From assembly GCA_022539475.1 (NCBI GenBank), contig VCMS01000120.1, positions 124,001 to 188,000 of the forward strand: a stretch of 64,000 bases of DNA, read 5' to 3'. The translations under genes were made by a program, and so were the position numbers. The notes below the pieces were generated by a model. That model searched no databases. It was given only the letters and a program-made list of their open reading frames with translations, and was not told the origin of the DNA. Position 1 is the stretch's first letter, and every line of letters starts with the position of its first letter. Positions 1-10,131 of the stretch are shown here, piece by piece. This DNA is from Gracilaria domingensis (Eukaryota > Rhodophyta > Florideophyceae > Gracilariales > Gracilariaceae).

Positions 1-874
1 AAATGTTGTACATCGTGGGACTCACAAGCTCTGGAGTCTGCGCTCTGTTGCTGAACACGACTACACATCCTATCGCAATTCTGTACACAATGCAAGTTGC
101 TCGCAGACTCTATGAGTGTTTCTTTGTGCACAAGTTTTCAAAGACACGTTTGCTCTCTCTTGCTCATTTCCTATCAGGAACTTCTTTCTACGCAATTGCG
201 TCCGTAACTGTTCACTTGGAGAGCTATATAATGAGATTATCGGATGAAAGAATACGTATTCCTCGAATGATTCTCGTAAGTCACAGCAGTCTAATCCATA
301 TCTCTTCAAGAACGTGAAAGCTAATGGTTCTTCTGACTTCTCCATTCTATACAAACTAGATCCTAGCGATATTCATCTTCGGATCAGTCGCACAGCATTT
401 CTCACATCGCACGCTCGCAAACGTCACACCCAGAGTTGGCAAGTATGGCCTTCCTCGGGGCTTCCTATTCCGCTATGTAGTCTGCCCCCACTACTCCGCT
501 GAGATTGTGGTATATCTATCTTTCGTCTTGGGATTGCAGCGCTCTGGTTCGGCCCTGATGCTTTTGTTCGTTGTGACTAATCTCACCGATTCCGCTCTGC
601 GCACAAAACAATGGTATGCAGCCATACTCAAATCAGCAATACCTTCAGTGAGCAGACGGCGCGCCATCTTCCCCTATGTTCTGTAAACTGCAACACTACA
701 GTATCCCCCCAGCTTGAATACTTTGAGTTATTTTGTCGGCGTTGAAATGGAAGACCAGAAGAAGATAAATGGCCGACTCCACGGCGACAAACTCTCACCG
801 AGCACAACATTTCAAGAACTTCCGTAAGGAACGGGAATAATGGGATTTTGTTGTGGACCAGAGAGTTACCATGC
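1..874. other. No gene recognised at the left edge
   Basis: Only short overlapping frames with no recognisable protein signature are present. The stretch lies downstream of the P5A ATPase stop and probably holds its 3' UTR and spacer. I see no tRNA, repeat array or transposon end here. Confidence 0.5.
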
Positions 875-3800
875 TCACTCCACGACGCGGACACGCGGAG
901 CCAACAAAAATGTGAATATTTTGTCGATAAGCAACGCTCCGATCAAGTCAAACAAGAGAACACCAAAGATTTGCATTTGGAGTTGCCTAGAAGGCCATGG
1001 TACCAACTCCATAAATTCGTTCAACTCCAGGGAGACTTCTGCAGTGCAGATGGTGAGAAGTCCTGCACAAATGAAGAGCGCATTAAGTAATGCTTTGTTT
1101 TCTGACAGGCTCTGCATAAATGGACGACCTTTGTAATTTAGAACATACACCGAAAGCTGCTGGGCAATGGAGAGCAGGAAAATAACCGTGTTCGGCAGGC
1201 TTGGTGCAAAATCTTCATCAAGTGTCGGTGCGTGTTCCTCAGGAAGGTAGGGGCGTACAAAATGCATGCAAGCAATCATACATATCACATGTACCACGAA
1301 CTGTCCCATCGTAGAGAAGAACAGATGTGGGGAGAAAATCGAGGACGCTGGTCTCTCCGCTGATAGTTTCTTGAGTGGTTTCGAGCGATTAATCATAAAT
1401 GAGACGACAGAAAGTACGACTCCCATAATTGTCATCTGCTTATCGCCCAGAACAACACCTTCGAGATAAAGTACTGAAAGAGAATATGCAGAAATGAGAC
1501 AGTTAAGGGCAAGGATTTGATACATCTGAAGGGTGGTGGCAAGCGTACAACGCCCTTGACGAATAATCGACGCGCATGACTCAATGGTCATGCGCCGTGA
1601 AGTGAATGGGGAAGCAATTGAAGCATCACCAAGCTTCACCAACGGTGCTTGGTCATCGGAGCTTCCAAGACTTGCCGTAAGTTCATCCACTTTCTTCTGG
1701 TACAAGTCTGCCTTTGTCATCTTTGCGTTAACCTTTGGCTGCCTCGGATTACTCTTATCTCCCGGGTCGTTGTCCTCCTGAGGCACAGACATTTTTGTAT
1801 GTTTTTTCCTTTGCTTAAGATTCGAATGTCTCTGAGACTTCGGCTGTGTGCTTGTCTTAATCACTTGAGATCTTGCGTCCGCATCTGCTCGGCGTTGTGC
1901 GCTTTCAGGTCGCGTAACGGCCGCAGACAATAAGGCAACCCCGACGTGAGCTTGTTTCAATGCTCCTACGTCATTCGTACCATCACCACACATGAGTGTC
2001 ACAAGTCCTTGTTCTTTTAGAGACGTCAATATAGTTTCCTTCTGCTCTGGCGACATTCGTGCATAAACCCTGATGTACTTTAACATGGTAGACGCCTCCG
2101 ATTCGGTTGCCAAGAGAAATCGAAGAGCCGGACCTGATATGCAAAGGTCAAAATCCTGGGATAGCTGTTGCGTCGTACTGACAGCAAATCTCTTCTTTCT
2201 CTTTCCAGAATTTGCGCTGAACCACTCCAATGTATCGGGATTTACTTCGCTCATATCGAGAATCAAGACACTTCTTGAACACATCCCAACTTGTGTCGCA
2301 ACATGGGCAGCAGTGAGCGTTGCATCACCTGTGATCATCGTCACCATGTGGCTCGATTTCTTTAGAATGCGAATAACTTTTCGAGAATCGGTTCGCAAAG
2401 GGCACTCAAAACAAACAAAACCTGCGAACTTTAGATCCGACTCAGCTTCTTCTCGAGGTATCTTGGTTGCTTGGGAAGCCGTCATTCCTTCTTCGAGGTC
2501 CTTGTACGCCAGGGCGAGAACTCGATAGCCTTCTCGAGCAAGACGATGCGCGCTCGCCTTGTACTTCTCGGGGAGCGTTCCCCCTTCAAGTAGTCTACCA
2601 ACTGCTTCAGGAGACCCTTTCAGAAGAACGCGAAGCCCGGCGCGAGGTGCGCTACCACTAACATCAGCAATCACACTCATTCTTTGAAGCGCAGACGCGA
2701 ACCTGTATCTTTGCAAAATCTTAGCGCATGCAAGTCCCGCTCCGCCTCGTTTCGGTACGCTAGCCCCGCTACGTCCGTATACCCAGTTTACCGACTCCAG
2801 AGCCGCCAATTCGAGCGGATCTCCTACGAGTTCGTTGTCGATGTGCACCAGCGAATGACAGGCGCCAAGAACAAGGGCGGCATCAATGGACGAACTCTCA
2901 ACTGGCAAGAGATCATAAACGTTTGAAACGTTTTCTGGAACCTCAGAAGTATCCTCAGATGGTAAGGCTACCCCAGCGGCATTGATAGAGTCCGTCGTCA
3001 AAGTTCCAGTCTTGTCAAAGCAGCATATGTCAATCTTACCTGCGTATGGAATTCTGTATGGTTCTGTACAGAAAACCAAGCTCTTCGCAAGCGCAATGAG
3101 TGAGTTATTGACAGCTATAGCAAGTTGCATTGGCAGCTCCGGTGGTACTACTGAAGTAATGATAAGAACGCATCTCAGCAGCAGTTTGTATCGTCCATCG
3201 TGATCTTCGGTGTATCGGTGATGGAGCACGTAGGCGGAAGCAGCAATGGCAAACACTAGCATTAACAAGATAAACATTGCAGCTTCCCATGAATTTTCGG
3301 TAACAGATTCTGTTGAGTATAAAATTGTTCGCATCAGCTTCCCCTGCGATGATCCGAAACCCGTGCGCAGAACAAAGCAGATACATCCATTATCTGGAGA
3401 CTTTGAAGATGGGGTCAAGTCATCTACAGTCGCTGGGGTGTATGTAAGAATGCGAGTTCCACCGAATAGAATGTGATTCTTGTGGACAGTATTAATTGCG
3501 AGTTGTTCACCCATATCAGACGAAGATATTGTTGATATCGGTTCTTTCATCAGGGGAACGGACTCCCCCGTAAGCATAGCTTCGTTAACCACTGCACTTC
3601 CCGAAAGTAACATCAGATCGCAAGGAACGGCATGCGACGGGTCCTTTCCACGACCTATGGAAATGATATCCCCAGGAAGAAGTTCAAGTGATGATCTAGT
3701 CTGCCATTTCCTTCCCCTGTAAACAAGAGTTGGCAGAGGTGGGTTGCGCATACCACGCAGTTCACGCAAGCTTCGTAACCTGGCTGCCACAACCGTTGCT

Positions 3801-4516
3801 TCAAACACAAGCATCATACCAAAAGTCATCAAGGAGTATTTCCAGTACTCATCCAAAAGCCACAAGAATATACAGAAGACCTGAAAAATGAAGAAGGGCG
3901 CCAACAAGTTCTCCTTGTACAGTTCCATAAACGTTGGGGCCGGCATATCGAGCTTGTTATCCCCAAAACGAGCGAGATTGTGTAGCAATTCATCCGCGGA
4001 AAGGCCATGAGTTCTACGCGCATACTCAGCGTAATAGCTCAACGGATGTTGGGTAGGATAGTGCACCTTCTCAAATACTTTGGTTTCAGTGTTATACTCG
4101 TAAGTTCGTTTCTGGAATAAAAAGTAGATTCGACCCGCCTCATCGCTTCTTAATTGTATTAGCTGCGACTTCCCTCGATGTTTTTGAGGACATGCAAACG
4201 CGTATACTTTACCTTCCGCGACTTGATGAGCATCAAAATGCGTGACAGTCTGCCACGATACGAAGACTTTGGCAGACACAGACCAGTGTTGGATCAAAAA
4301 AGAGAGGATGTGCAAGATGACGAGCGATGCAAGCAGCGCCAGCGTAGTGAATTTTGATAACTGGTAGTAAAGAACCGCAGCCAGCCACGTGCAGTACAGA
4401 ACGGCAAATGGAGAAGTATCAAGCCTGGTGATCGGGCGTGCGGGGCGATGGAGGGAGAGACGGACAATTGAGCTGCCTGTCCATTGTATTGGTTGCGTAC
4501 TTGGTGGGCAAGACAT
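875..4516 (-). CDS. P5A-type transport ATPase (SPF1/ATP13A1-like)
   Basis: This intronless 1213-aa protein is close to the usual length of P5A ATPases. In other eukaryotes these reside in the ER and extract mis-targeted transmembrane helices. The sequence shows the phosphorylation motif DKTGTLT with the acceptor Asp at about residue 501. Just before it lies the P5A-type PPELPMQLAIAVNNSL block, and the hinge motif GDGTNDVGAL is near residue 842. A charged, Lys-rich insertion follows the hinge, as is usual in P5A proteins, and hydrophobic segments lie at both ends. The start is the first ATG after upstream stops. It is transcribed divergently from RPC6. A decayed copy of its central part lies beyond RPC6. 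The family assignment is firm; the substrate is inferred from the family. Confidence 0.95.
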   Translation of the reverse strand: MSCPPSTQPIQWTGSSIVRLSLHRPARPITRLDTSPFAVLYCTWLAAVLYYQLSKFTTLALLASLVILHILSFLIQHWSVSAKVFVSWQTVTHFDAHQVAEGKVYAFACPQKHRGKSQLIQLRSDEAGRIYFLFQKRTYEYNTETKVFEKVHYPTQHPLSYYAEYARRTHGLSADELLHNLARFGDNKLDMPAPTFMELYKENLLAPFFIFQVFCIFLWLLDEYWKYSLMTFGMMLVFEATVVAARLRSLRELRGMRNPPLPTLVYRGRKWQTRSSLELLPGDIISIGRGKDPSHAVPCDLMLLSGSAVVNEAMLTGESVPLMKEPISTISSSDMGEQLAINTVHKNHILFGGTRILTYTPATVDDLTPSSKSPDNGCICFVLRTGFGSSQGKLMRTILYSTESVTENSWEAAMFILLMLVFAIAASAYVLHHRYTEDHDGRYKLLLRCVLIITSVVPPELPMQLAIAVNNSLIALAKSLVFCTEPYRIPYAGKIDICCFDKTGTLTTDSINAAGVALPSEDTSEVPENVSNVYDLLPVESSSIDAALVLGACHSLVHIDNELVGDPLELAALESVNWVYGRSGASVPKRGGAGLACAKILQRYRFASALQRMSVIADVSGSAPRAGLRVLLKGSPEAVGRLLEGGTLPEKYKASAHRLAREGYRVLALAYKDLEEGMTASQATKIPREEAESDLKFAGFVCFECPLRTDSRKVIRILKKSSHMVTMITGDATLTAAHVATQVGMCSRSVLILDMSEVNPDTLEWFSANSGKRKKRFAVSTTQQLSQDFDLCISGPALRFLLATESEASTMLKYIRVYARMSPEQKETILTSLKEQGLVTLMCGDGTNDVGALKQAHVGVALLSAAVTRPESAQRRADADARSQVIKTSTQPKSQRHSNLKQRKKHTKMSVPQEDNDPGDKSNPRQPKVNAKMTKADLYQKKVDELTASLGSSDDQAPLVKLGDASIASPFTSRRMTIESCASIIRQGRCTLATTLQMYQILALNCLISAYSLSVLYLEGVVLGDKQMTIMGVVLSVVSFMINRSKPLKKLSAERPASSIFSPHLFFSTMGQFVVHVICMIACMHFVRPYLPEEHAPTLDEDFAPSLPNTVIFLLSIAQQLSVYVLNYKGRPFMQSLSENKALLNALFICAGLLTICTAEVSLELNEFMELVPWPSRQLQMQIFGVLLFDLIGALLIDKIFTFLLAPRVRVVE

Positions 4517-5157
4517 AGTTAGAGGTTAGATCAGAATGAACAAACGCGGCTGAGTTGTTTCTACTTAGCCATGAAAAGTCATGGACGTTAGGGAAAACGA
4601 AGATGTCGGGTGGAGTGCAACAAGACTGCTGCCAGCTCCAAGAGAGGCCTTGCGCACGGCATTGGTTGTGCGCGGTGCGCTGAACGCTGTTCAGCCAATT
4701 CTTCCACACCGCAAAATTGCAGTGGATCTAATTTGGCTCCTAAATCCGACATCTTCGTGCTTCGCTGTCATAGAGCCGTGGTTGGTATCATAACTGCGAC
4801 GGGCTCTATTCAACTCTTCTAAGAATACTCATCAGGACGACCGCTTACCTTATCACCGGGACGTTGTAAAGACCAAGTGTTCAGAGAAGGGTCCTAGCAT
4901 TGAAATCGAAAACGATTTCGCTGTTTTACCGGCATCACTTCTACGGTTCCCCGCATCGCCTCAACCCCATAATCAAGTATTGTTCCATCCCAGAGATAAG
5001 ATGCGCAAACTCATTGCCGTAGACCCTTGGGATCATTGAATCACGCTCGCAATTTTTCTCTACTACTTCTCGTTCTGGTACCCTCAAAGGCTTCCTAAGA
5101 TCGTAGAAACCAGAAGAATTGGTTGCAAAGTCACGTTTTCTGTTTGCTTCAGCCACT
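4517..5157. promoter_or_regulatory. Divergent promoter region, P5A ATPase / RPC6
   Basis: This 640-base spacer separates two head-to-head genes, so both promoters must lie here or just inside it. I see no convincing TATA box and no further gene. Confidence 0.5.
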
Positions 5158-6048
5158 ATGCCAGACCCAGCATTGCGAGCTTTGCAGACAATGATACTTC
5201 GGGTATGCCAGTCCCGCCCTGATGGTTTAACAGACGCCGAAATAGTAAAACATCTGGACAAAAATGTCCAGCCCAAGCATCGTCTCGACTCATACAATGA
5301 ATTGCTTCGAAACGGAAGGCTAAAGCTTTTGAAAAAAACCGTAGGCGAAGGGGCACAGAAGAAAGATGTCGTTGTCTACCAGTGGGTAAGCCTTAAAGAT
5401 GCCGAGAAATTTCGTGGACTTGATGCAGCTGAGAGAATGGTGTACGACATGATTGAGCGATCTGGACAAAATGGCGTTACAAAGCGGGACATGAAATTCA
5501 GGACAAACATTCAAAACCCTTCTGAGCTAAAGCAAATTGTGGAACGACTGATAGCGCGGGGACTGGTGAAGGAGATCAAATCGGTTCAGGGCACAAACAA
5601 AAAGGTTTATATTGCATCCGATGTAGAACCGTCAACAGCTCACACTGGTGGGCCTTGGTACAACGATGAGCAAGAGTTTGACACAGTTTTCATCGATACC
5701 ATTTACGCGCAGGTTGTCAATTATATGTTTTCGATGGAGTACGTCACAGTGGACAGCGTCACCGAGTATGTAGCGGACTTGAATATTTCAAACGAACCCC
5801 TTTCGAAAAGTGATATACGACAGTTGATGATGACGATGTTGTATGACTCTGCTATTGAGCAATGTAGTGGACGGAATGATGGGGGAGAGTATTTCAGAAT
5901 AGTTACTAATACGCCTGCTGTGAATCATCTTTCGTCAATTCCCTGTGGTTCATGCCCAGTGTTTCATGATTGCAGCCCTGATGGCGTTATTTCTCCGAAG
6001 ACATGTGTGTACATGAAAGAGTGGCTTCAACAAGCTGCTGACTGGTAA
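5158..6048 (+). CDS. POLR3F: RNA polymerase III subunit RPC6 (POLR3F / Rpc34)
   Basis: This 296-aa protein matches RPC6 over its whole length. Two N-terminal winged-helix segments are followed by the family block TGGPWYNDEQEFD near residue 165. The C-terminal cysteine cluster CGSCPVFHDC, with a fourth Cys in KTCVYM (about residues 262-284), corresponds to the iron-sulfur site of POLR3F. RPC6 belongs to the Pol III subcomplex that helps open promoters of tRNA and 5S genes. I chose the ATG at 5158 because homology begins there. An in-frame ATG at 5119 would add 13 residues. No intron is needed. Confidence 0.94.
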   Translation: MPDPALRALQTMILRVCQSRPDGLTDAEIVKHLDKNVQPKHRLDSYNELLRNGRLKLLKKTVGEGAQKKDVVVYQWVSLKDAEKFRGLDAAERMVYDMIERSGQNGVTKRDMKFRTNIQNPSELKQIVERLIARGLVKEIKSVQGTNKKVYIASDVEPSTAHTGGPWYNDEQEFDTVFIDTIYAQVVNYMFSMEYVTVDSVTEYVADLNISNEPLSKSDIRQLMMTMLYDSAIEQCSGRNDGGEYFRIVTNTPAVNHLSSIPCGSCPVFHDCSPDGVISPKTCVYMKEWLQQAADW

Positions 6049-7462
6049 GCGAGATTCCGTGAACATGGATATGAGTGTTTTGATTGATACTGTATTGAGA
6101 ACTTGCGAGAGATAATGTGCATCCATGATCATAAAAGCAACATAGCTACTAGAGCATGGACAATCTTTAAGTCCCATGGGCCGTTCGAAATCTATAAGTC
6201 GTAGCCATTCTCCTAAAGTCTGACTCTGGTTTATCTTGAGGTATCTTGCTCGCTTGCGAATTGGTCACTCCTTCGAGGTCTTTGCATGCCAGGTCGAGAA
6301 GTCAGTGGCCCTCCATAGCGAGGAGGTACGCGCCCACCTTGCAATTTTCTTGAAACGTGCCACCCTTACGCAGTCTACACACTGCAGGTCGTGTGAGAAA
6401 ACGTGATGTTATTAGTTTTTGCAAAGAGGATGATACGGTCTCAGAACTTCTGGATGAGAATATCGAGCTTGAAGAATATCATAAGCGTCGATGTCACCTG
6501 TTGTTGTCACTCCCATCATCGTCAGGGAGGTCATAAGAGGTAGGAAAGGGCGAGCGGCTTTGTCGTCAAGATCTGCGGTTGAGAACTTGGGTCATATGAA
6601 TATTTTGTTGATACATGTGTTGAGGACGAAATATGCCGAGTAGGCGAACTCAAATTGATGCGCTACACGAGAGATTCAAACCAAAGTATTTTACGTCGCA
6701 AAGACAAAAGCGAGAGACAAGTTTATTGCGTGGCGCTGTTCGTCTGCTATGCAGCTCTTTGGTGAACATCAACTTCTAGGCGGAGGCAAGCTGTGCCGAA
6801 TAAGGGTAGCCCGACTCCTACAGTATGGAATGCCATGTGAGCAAATACGGATATGAGCCAGAATTGAATCGTCCGTGATGGTGGAAAAGCTCTCACGTTC
6901 ACGATGGGCCGATTACGCCGGGCCGTTTGTGCCGGGCGTCTAAAAGGACTTTTCAGTATGTACTTGTGGCATACATGACCAACCCATCATGGTATGGTAA
7001 TCATACAATATACGTCACAAGTTCATTGCATGATGCCTGGTAGCACGAGTCGACTTTGGACGTTGGCGTCCCGAGTTGGCATCCGGCGTCGTCATTAGTT
7101 CGGCATTGTTGGTTTCTACCTACAGAGAACTTCTCCAGAAGGGTGAGAAAGGCATACCGCGTTTTGCCATGACCAATGTTAGTGTGACGTTTCAGGCCGC
7201 AGAGCGACTTTCTACACGTATGTGTACATTCGAGATGCACCACGAAGGTAACTGACAATGCAATGGCAGCTCGTCGCGACCCCGCGTTTCGCACACCAAC
7301 CACATATTTTTTGGAACCGCCTCCCTCTTACGTGTACCACTGTTTTGTACCCTTTGATTGCCATATCTGGGCACCACGGCATGCGTGCTGGTCCCATCGT
7401 TCTCACCATTTGTGAGAGGAGCAATGTTATAAGGCTACTCCCTCCCCACTCCATTCATTCAT
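6049..7462. other. Intergenic stretch with ATPase pseudogene
   Basis: No intact gene is present in these 1.4 kb. The left half holds the decayed ATPase copy listed separately. The right half (about 6630-7460) shows only short frames without recognisable signatures and ends at the TATA box of the SDR gene. Confidence 0.6.
6217..6625 (-). pseudogene. Decayed copy of part of the P5A ATPase
   Basis: By eye, 6217-6400 aligns with 2437-2620 of the ATPase gene in the same orientation. Shared runs include TTGAGGTATCTTG against TCGAGGTATCTTG, and TTCGAGGTCTTTGCATGCCA against TTCGAGGTCCTTGTACGCCA. Weaker similarity continues to about 6625, matching the ATPase to about 3040. The bases corresponding to the DKTGTLT codons are destroyed and no frame stays open. 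It looks like an old local duplication of the P-domain region beyond RPC6. The right-hand limit is approximate. Confidence 0.75.
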
Positions 7463-7469
7463 TATAAAA
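7463..7469 (+). promoter_or_regulatory. TATA box of the SDR gene
   Basis: A perfect TATAAAA lies 56 bases upstream of the first in-frame ATG at 7525. A transcription start about 30 bases downstream of the box would leave 7525 as the first AUG of the mRNA. Confidence 0.6.
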
Positions 7470-7524
7470 GGTGGCAGCAGTAAACGCGCTAGAATTGCGT
7501 GAACATACCGCGGAACATATACGT

Positions 7525-8685
7525 ATGCAATTACCTCGGGCCATCAACGCCTTTCACACCTGCAATTCTCCCATCGTTCACAAGTCTAATTCTCTGTTGA
7601 ACTTGCGCTTTCCTTCTCGTTGTAACAAGCGGCCTTTTACCAGTCTCCCTGAACCTTTTTCACCAGTTTGTCGTCAGTTAAACTCCGGACGTAAGATGCA
7701 GGCTGTACGAGCAGCTCAGTTTGTCTTGCTAGGTTACAAGAACTTTGGATCTCGAGGATTCCAGGCACATCAGAAAAGCTTTAATCCAAAAGCTCTCGAC
7801 GTGGACCTTTCCGGCAAGCACTACATCGTCACTGGCGGAACGTCTGGATTGGGCTTTGTCACGGCTGAACAATTGGCTAAGCGAGGCGGTGTTGTGCATA
7901 TTGTATGCAGAAATGCGCAGAAGGGAGAGGCTGCAAAGAATCAGATTGTTGCTGATACCGGAAACAACCAAGTGGAAGTTCACGTTTGTGATATTTCCAG
8001 TCTGACCGATGTGAAGAAATTTTCAGATGAATGGAAACAGAGCGGAACTCCTCTTCACGCGCTTGTAAACAATGCCGGCGTGCTTCTCAGCGAGCCACGA
8101 ACCTCTGAGGATGGGCATGAGCTATCCTTTGCTACAAACACGTTGGGTACTTTTGTGTTGACCGAAATGTTAAGACCGGTTCTAGAACGGTCGGAGAAGG
8201 CAAGAGTGGTTACAGTGAGTTCTGGTGGAATGCTCACAGAAAACTTGGAACTTGAAGATTTTGAAGGCAAATCATTAACCAAGGGAGACAAGTTTGACGG
8301 CTCTAGGCAATATGCAAAATGCAAAAGACGCCAGGTGGCTATGACGGAATATTGGGCCGAGATGTACGCCGACTCGGGAATCATGTGGGCTAGTATGCAT
8401 CCAGGATGGGCGAAGACTCCGGGCGTTGAAAGTTCCATCCCTGAGTTTTATAACACGTTCAAGAACCAGTTCCGCACGGCTGAGGAGGGTGCCGACACGA
8501 TTGTGTACTTGGCGGCAGCGGACGAGGCGTTATCATTCAAAGGGGGACAGTTCTTCTTTGACAGAAAGCCAGCTGCGAAGCATCTGCTGTTTGGCAGAAC
8601 TGAGTATGAAAAGGCAAATGTGTTCGCTCTTGCGGACGAGCTGAAGGAAATTGCGAAGCGCGGAGGTGTGAATCTCCCGGAATAG
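7525..8685 (+). CDS. DHRS12-like short-chain dehydrogenase/reductase
   Basis: This SDR oxidoreductase most resembles animal DHRS12 in length and motifs. It has the cofactor motif TGGTSGLG (about residue 105), NNAG, the catalytic Ser in VSSGG, and YAKCK as the YxxxK pair (about residue 262). It also carries the DHRS12-type blocks SMHPGWAKTPGV and FDRKP. The substrate is unknown. DHRS12 homology starts near the ATG at 7696, which would give 330 aa. The ATG at 7525 is the first after the TATA box and adds 57 Arg/Ser/Asn-rich residues with few acidic ones, so it could encode an organelle presequence. I give the longer form but cannot decide between them. Confidence 0.88.
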   Translation: MQLPRAINAFHTCNSPIVHKSNSLLNLRFPSRCNKRPFTSLPEPFSPVCRQLNSGRKMQAVRAAQFVLLGYKNFGSRGFQAHQKSFNPKALDVDLSGKHYIVTGGTSGLGFVTAEQLAKRGGVVHIVCRNAQKGEAAKNQIVADTGNNQVEVHVCDISSLTDVKKFSDEWKQSGTPLHALVNNAGVLLSEPRTSEDGHELSFATNTLGTFVLTEMLRPVLERSEKARVVTVSSGGMLTENLELEDFEGKSLTKGDKFDGSRQYAKCKRRQVAMTEYWAEMYADSGIMWASMHPGWAKTPGVESSIPEFYNTFKNQFRTAEEGADTIVYLAAADEALSFKGGQFFFDRKPAAKHLLFGRTEYEKANVFALADELKEIAKRGGVNLPE

Positions 8686-9179
8686 GGGGATGTGTATGAT
8701 ACAATTGTAAAGATAAGTAGATAAGGCTGTCCATCCTGGCTTAGTCATACCACGGCAAACCTGCTGGCCTTTTGCACTCACTTGCCTCGCTCTAACTCGA
8801 AGTAAAATACTTGTAGCTTGAGGCTGGAATGCGCAGACCCTAAGGAGGTGCCATGCTCAGCCGATGATCAGAGCAACAATGAAGAACAGGGCGTATCGAG
8901 GAATGGGCGTCGGCGGTCACCACTGCCATGGAGTCGGGCACTTGTGATCAGCGCGGTCGAGCGCATCGCACAGCGCATTTTCGAAAAAGCGCAAAAAGTG
9001 CTTTTGCGCCAAATTCGTGCGCGCGGCGCTCTATATCTTATCCTTTTCTGCGGCCTCGCTACTCGTCGGCGTTCATCCGCAACGCGCGCCGCCACCACCA
9101 CACCGTCTTCCATCGCTTTCGACGTCCCGAGCACCCGCTGTTTGTGCATCCTTCTGCTTTCGCGCCTTCCCTCGGCAAT
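8686..9179. other. Intergenic / 5' flank of the MYCBP gene
   Basis: No gene is recognised. A perfect 8-bp inverted repeat, GCGCAAAA and TTTTGCGC, lies at 8989-9009. A weak TATA-like CTATATCTTA at 9031-9040 could serve the gene starting at 9180. Confidence 0.4.
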
Positions 9180-9823
9180 ATGGTACGTGCTTTCCTTCCG
9201 CTTCTGTCTCACACCTTTTTCCCCGCCCCTCTGACCGTGTCACACGTTGATCCTTTTTGCGTGCTGCTGTGTCGTAGGCTTCCCAAACAGATAGAAAAGA
9301 AGAGTTCCGAAAGTATCTCGACAAGGGAAATGTTCTTTCAATCCTCACTACCATACTCACCGATCTTTTCGAACTCGTACGTTATCATTTCCGAACATAC
9401 GCGTACCATCATCACCCTCCACGCAACCCGTAGACACCCGCACTAACCACCGAATCAACGCCCCGCGCTCATCCACAGGAGCCGAAACCAGAAGATCCAG
9501 CCCTCTATCTCTACCAAAAGATAGGCGAAGCCGTCAACAAGGACAAGACAGCACCCACCGCCAACCACACTGAAACGCCGCAAAAGGACGTTGAGATGAA
9601 GGATACAGCTCAAACGTCTCAAGCCCAACCATCTAAACCCACTGAAACCGACGCCAATTCGCAACAAAAATCAGCCCAAGAAAGCGCGGAAACAAAGCCA
9701 GCACCGACCGAGCAGACCGATCCGCCATCTCAGCCGCCCACCCAACTTGATCCGGCTTCCACAGCCGCTACACCAGCTGCTGCTCCGGCCGCTCCTTTAT
9801 CGGTTCCTGCTACCACTCAGTAG
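9180..9823 (+). CDS. MYCBP: c-Myc-binding protein (MYCBP/AMY-1) homologue, three exons
   Basis: I assembled this gene by eye from three exons. Exon 1 (9180-9182) is only the ATG. Exon 2 is 9278-9376 and exon 3 is 9479-9823. Both introns are GT-AG (9183-9277, GTACGT donor and GTAG acceptor; 9377-9478, GTACGT donor and ACAG acceptor), and all joins are in phase 0. The 148-aa product carries the MYCBP core: FRKYLDKGNVLSILTTILTD, then LFE, EPKPEDPALYLYQ and IG. Its C-terminal 90 residues are Pro/Ala/Thr/Gln-rich and not conserved. MYCBP proteins are small adaptors that bind AKAPs and other partners; the role here is unknown. DPY-30 is a distant relative, but the core fits MYCBP better. Confidence 0.85.
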
Positions 9824-10131
9824 TTCATTTGCAACTTGCGTTTTCCATCGTATCCGTTTGTATCATTCAAAAGCATACATGACGAAGAATGCCCAGGGGA
9901 TTAACCAAGGAAACTTGAAGAGCATCAATTTGAGATGGGGTCTTTATTTGAAACGAAGAGCCCGTTCAATGAGAGTGGATGGAAACCACAAAACATGGCA
10001 CCACGCAAAACGAAGTTGGCAAAAATTCGTTTTTACTGGCGCCACCTACATCTTGGCAAACATATCCACCCCCTCTCTCTCTCTACTTAATGTCGCCCTT
10101 TATGCAGCATCCAAACTGTGCAGACCTGTTT
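9824..10131. other. Spacer between convergent genes
   Basis: This 308-base stretch separates the MYCBP stop from the stop of the helical-repeat gene on the other strand. No feature is recognised. Confidence 0.5.
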
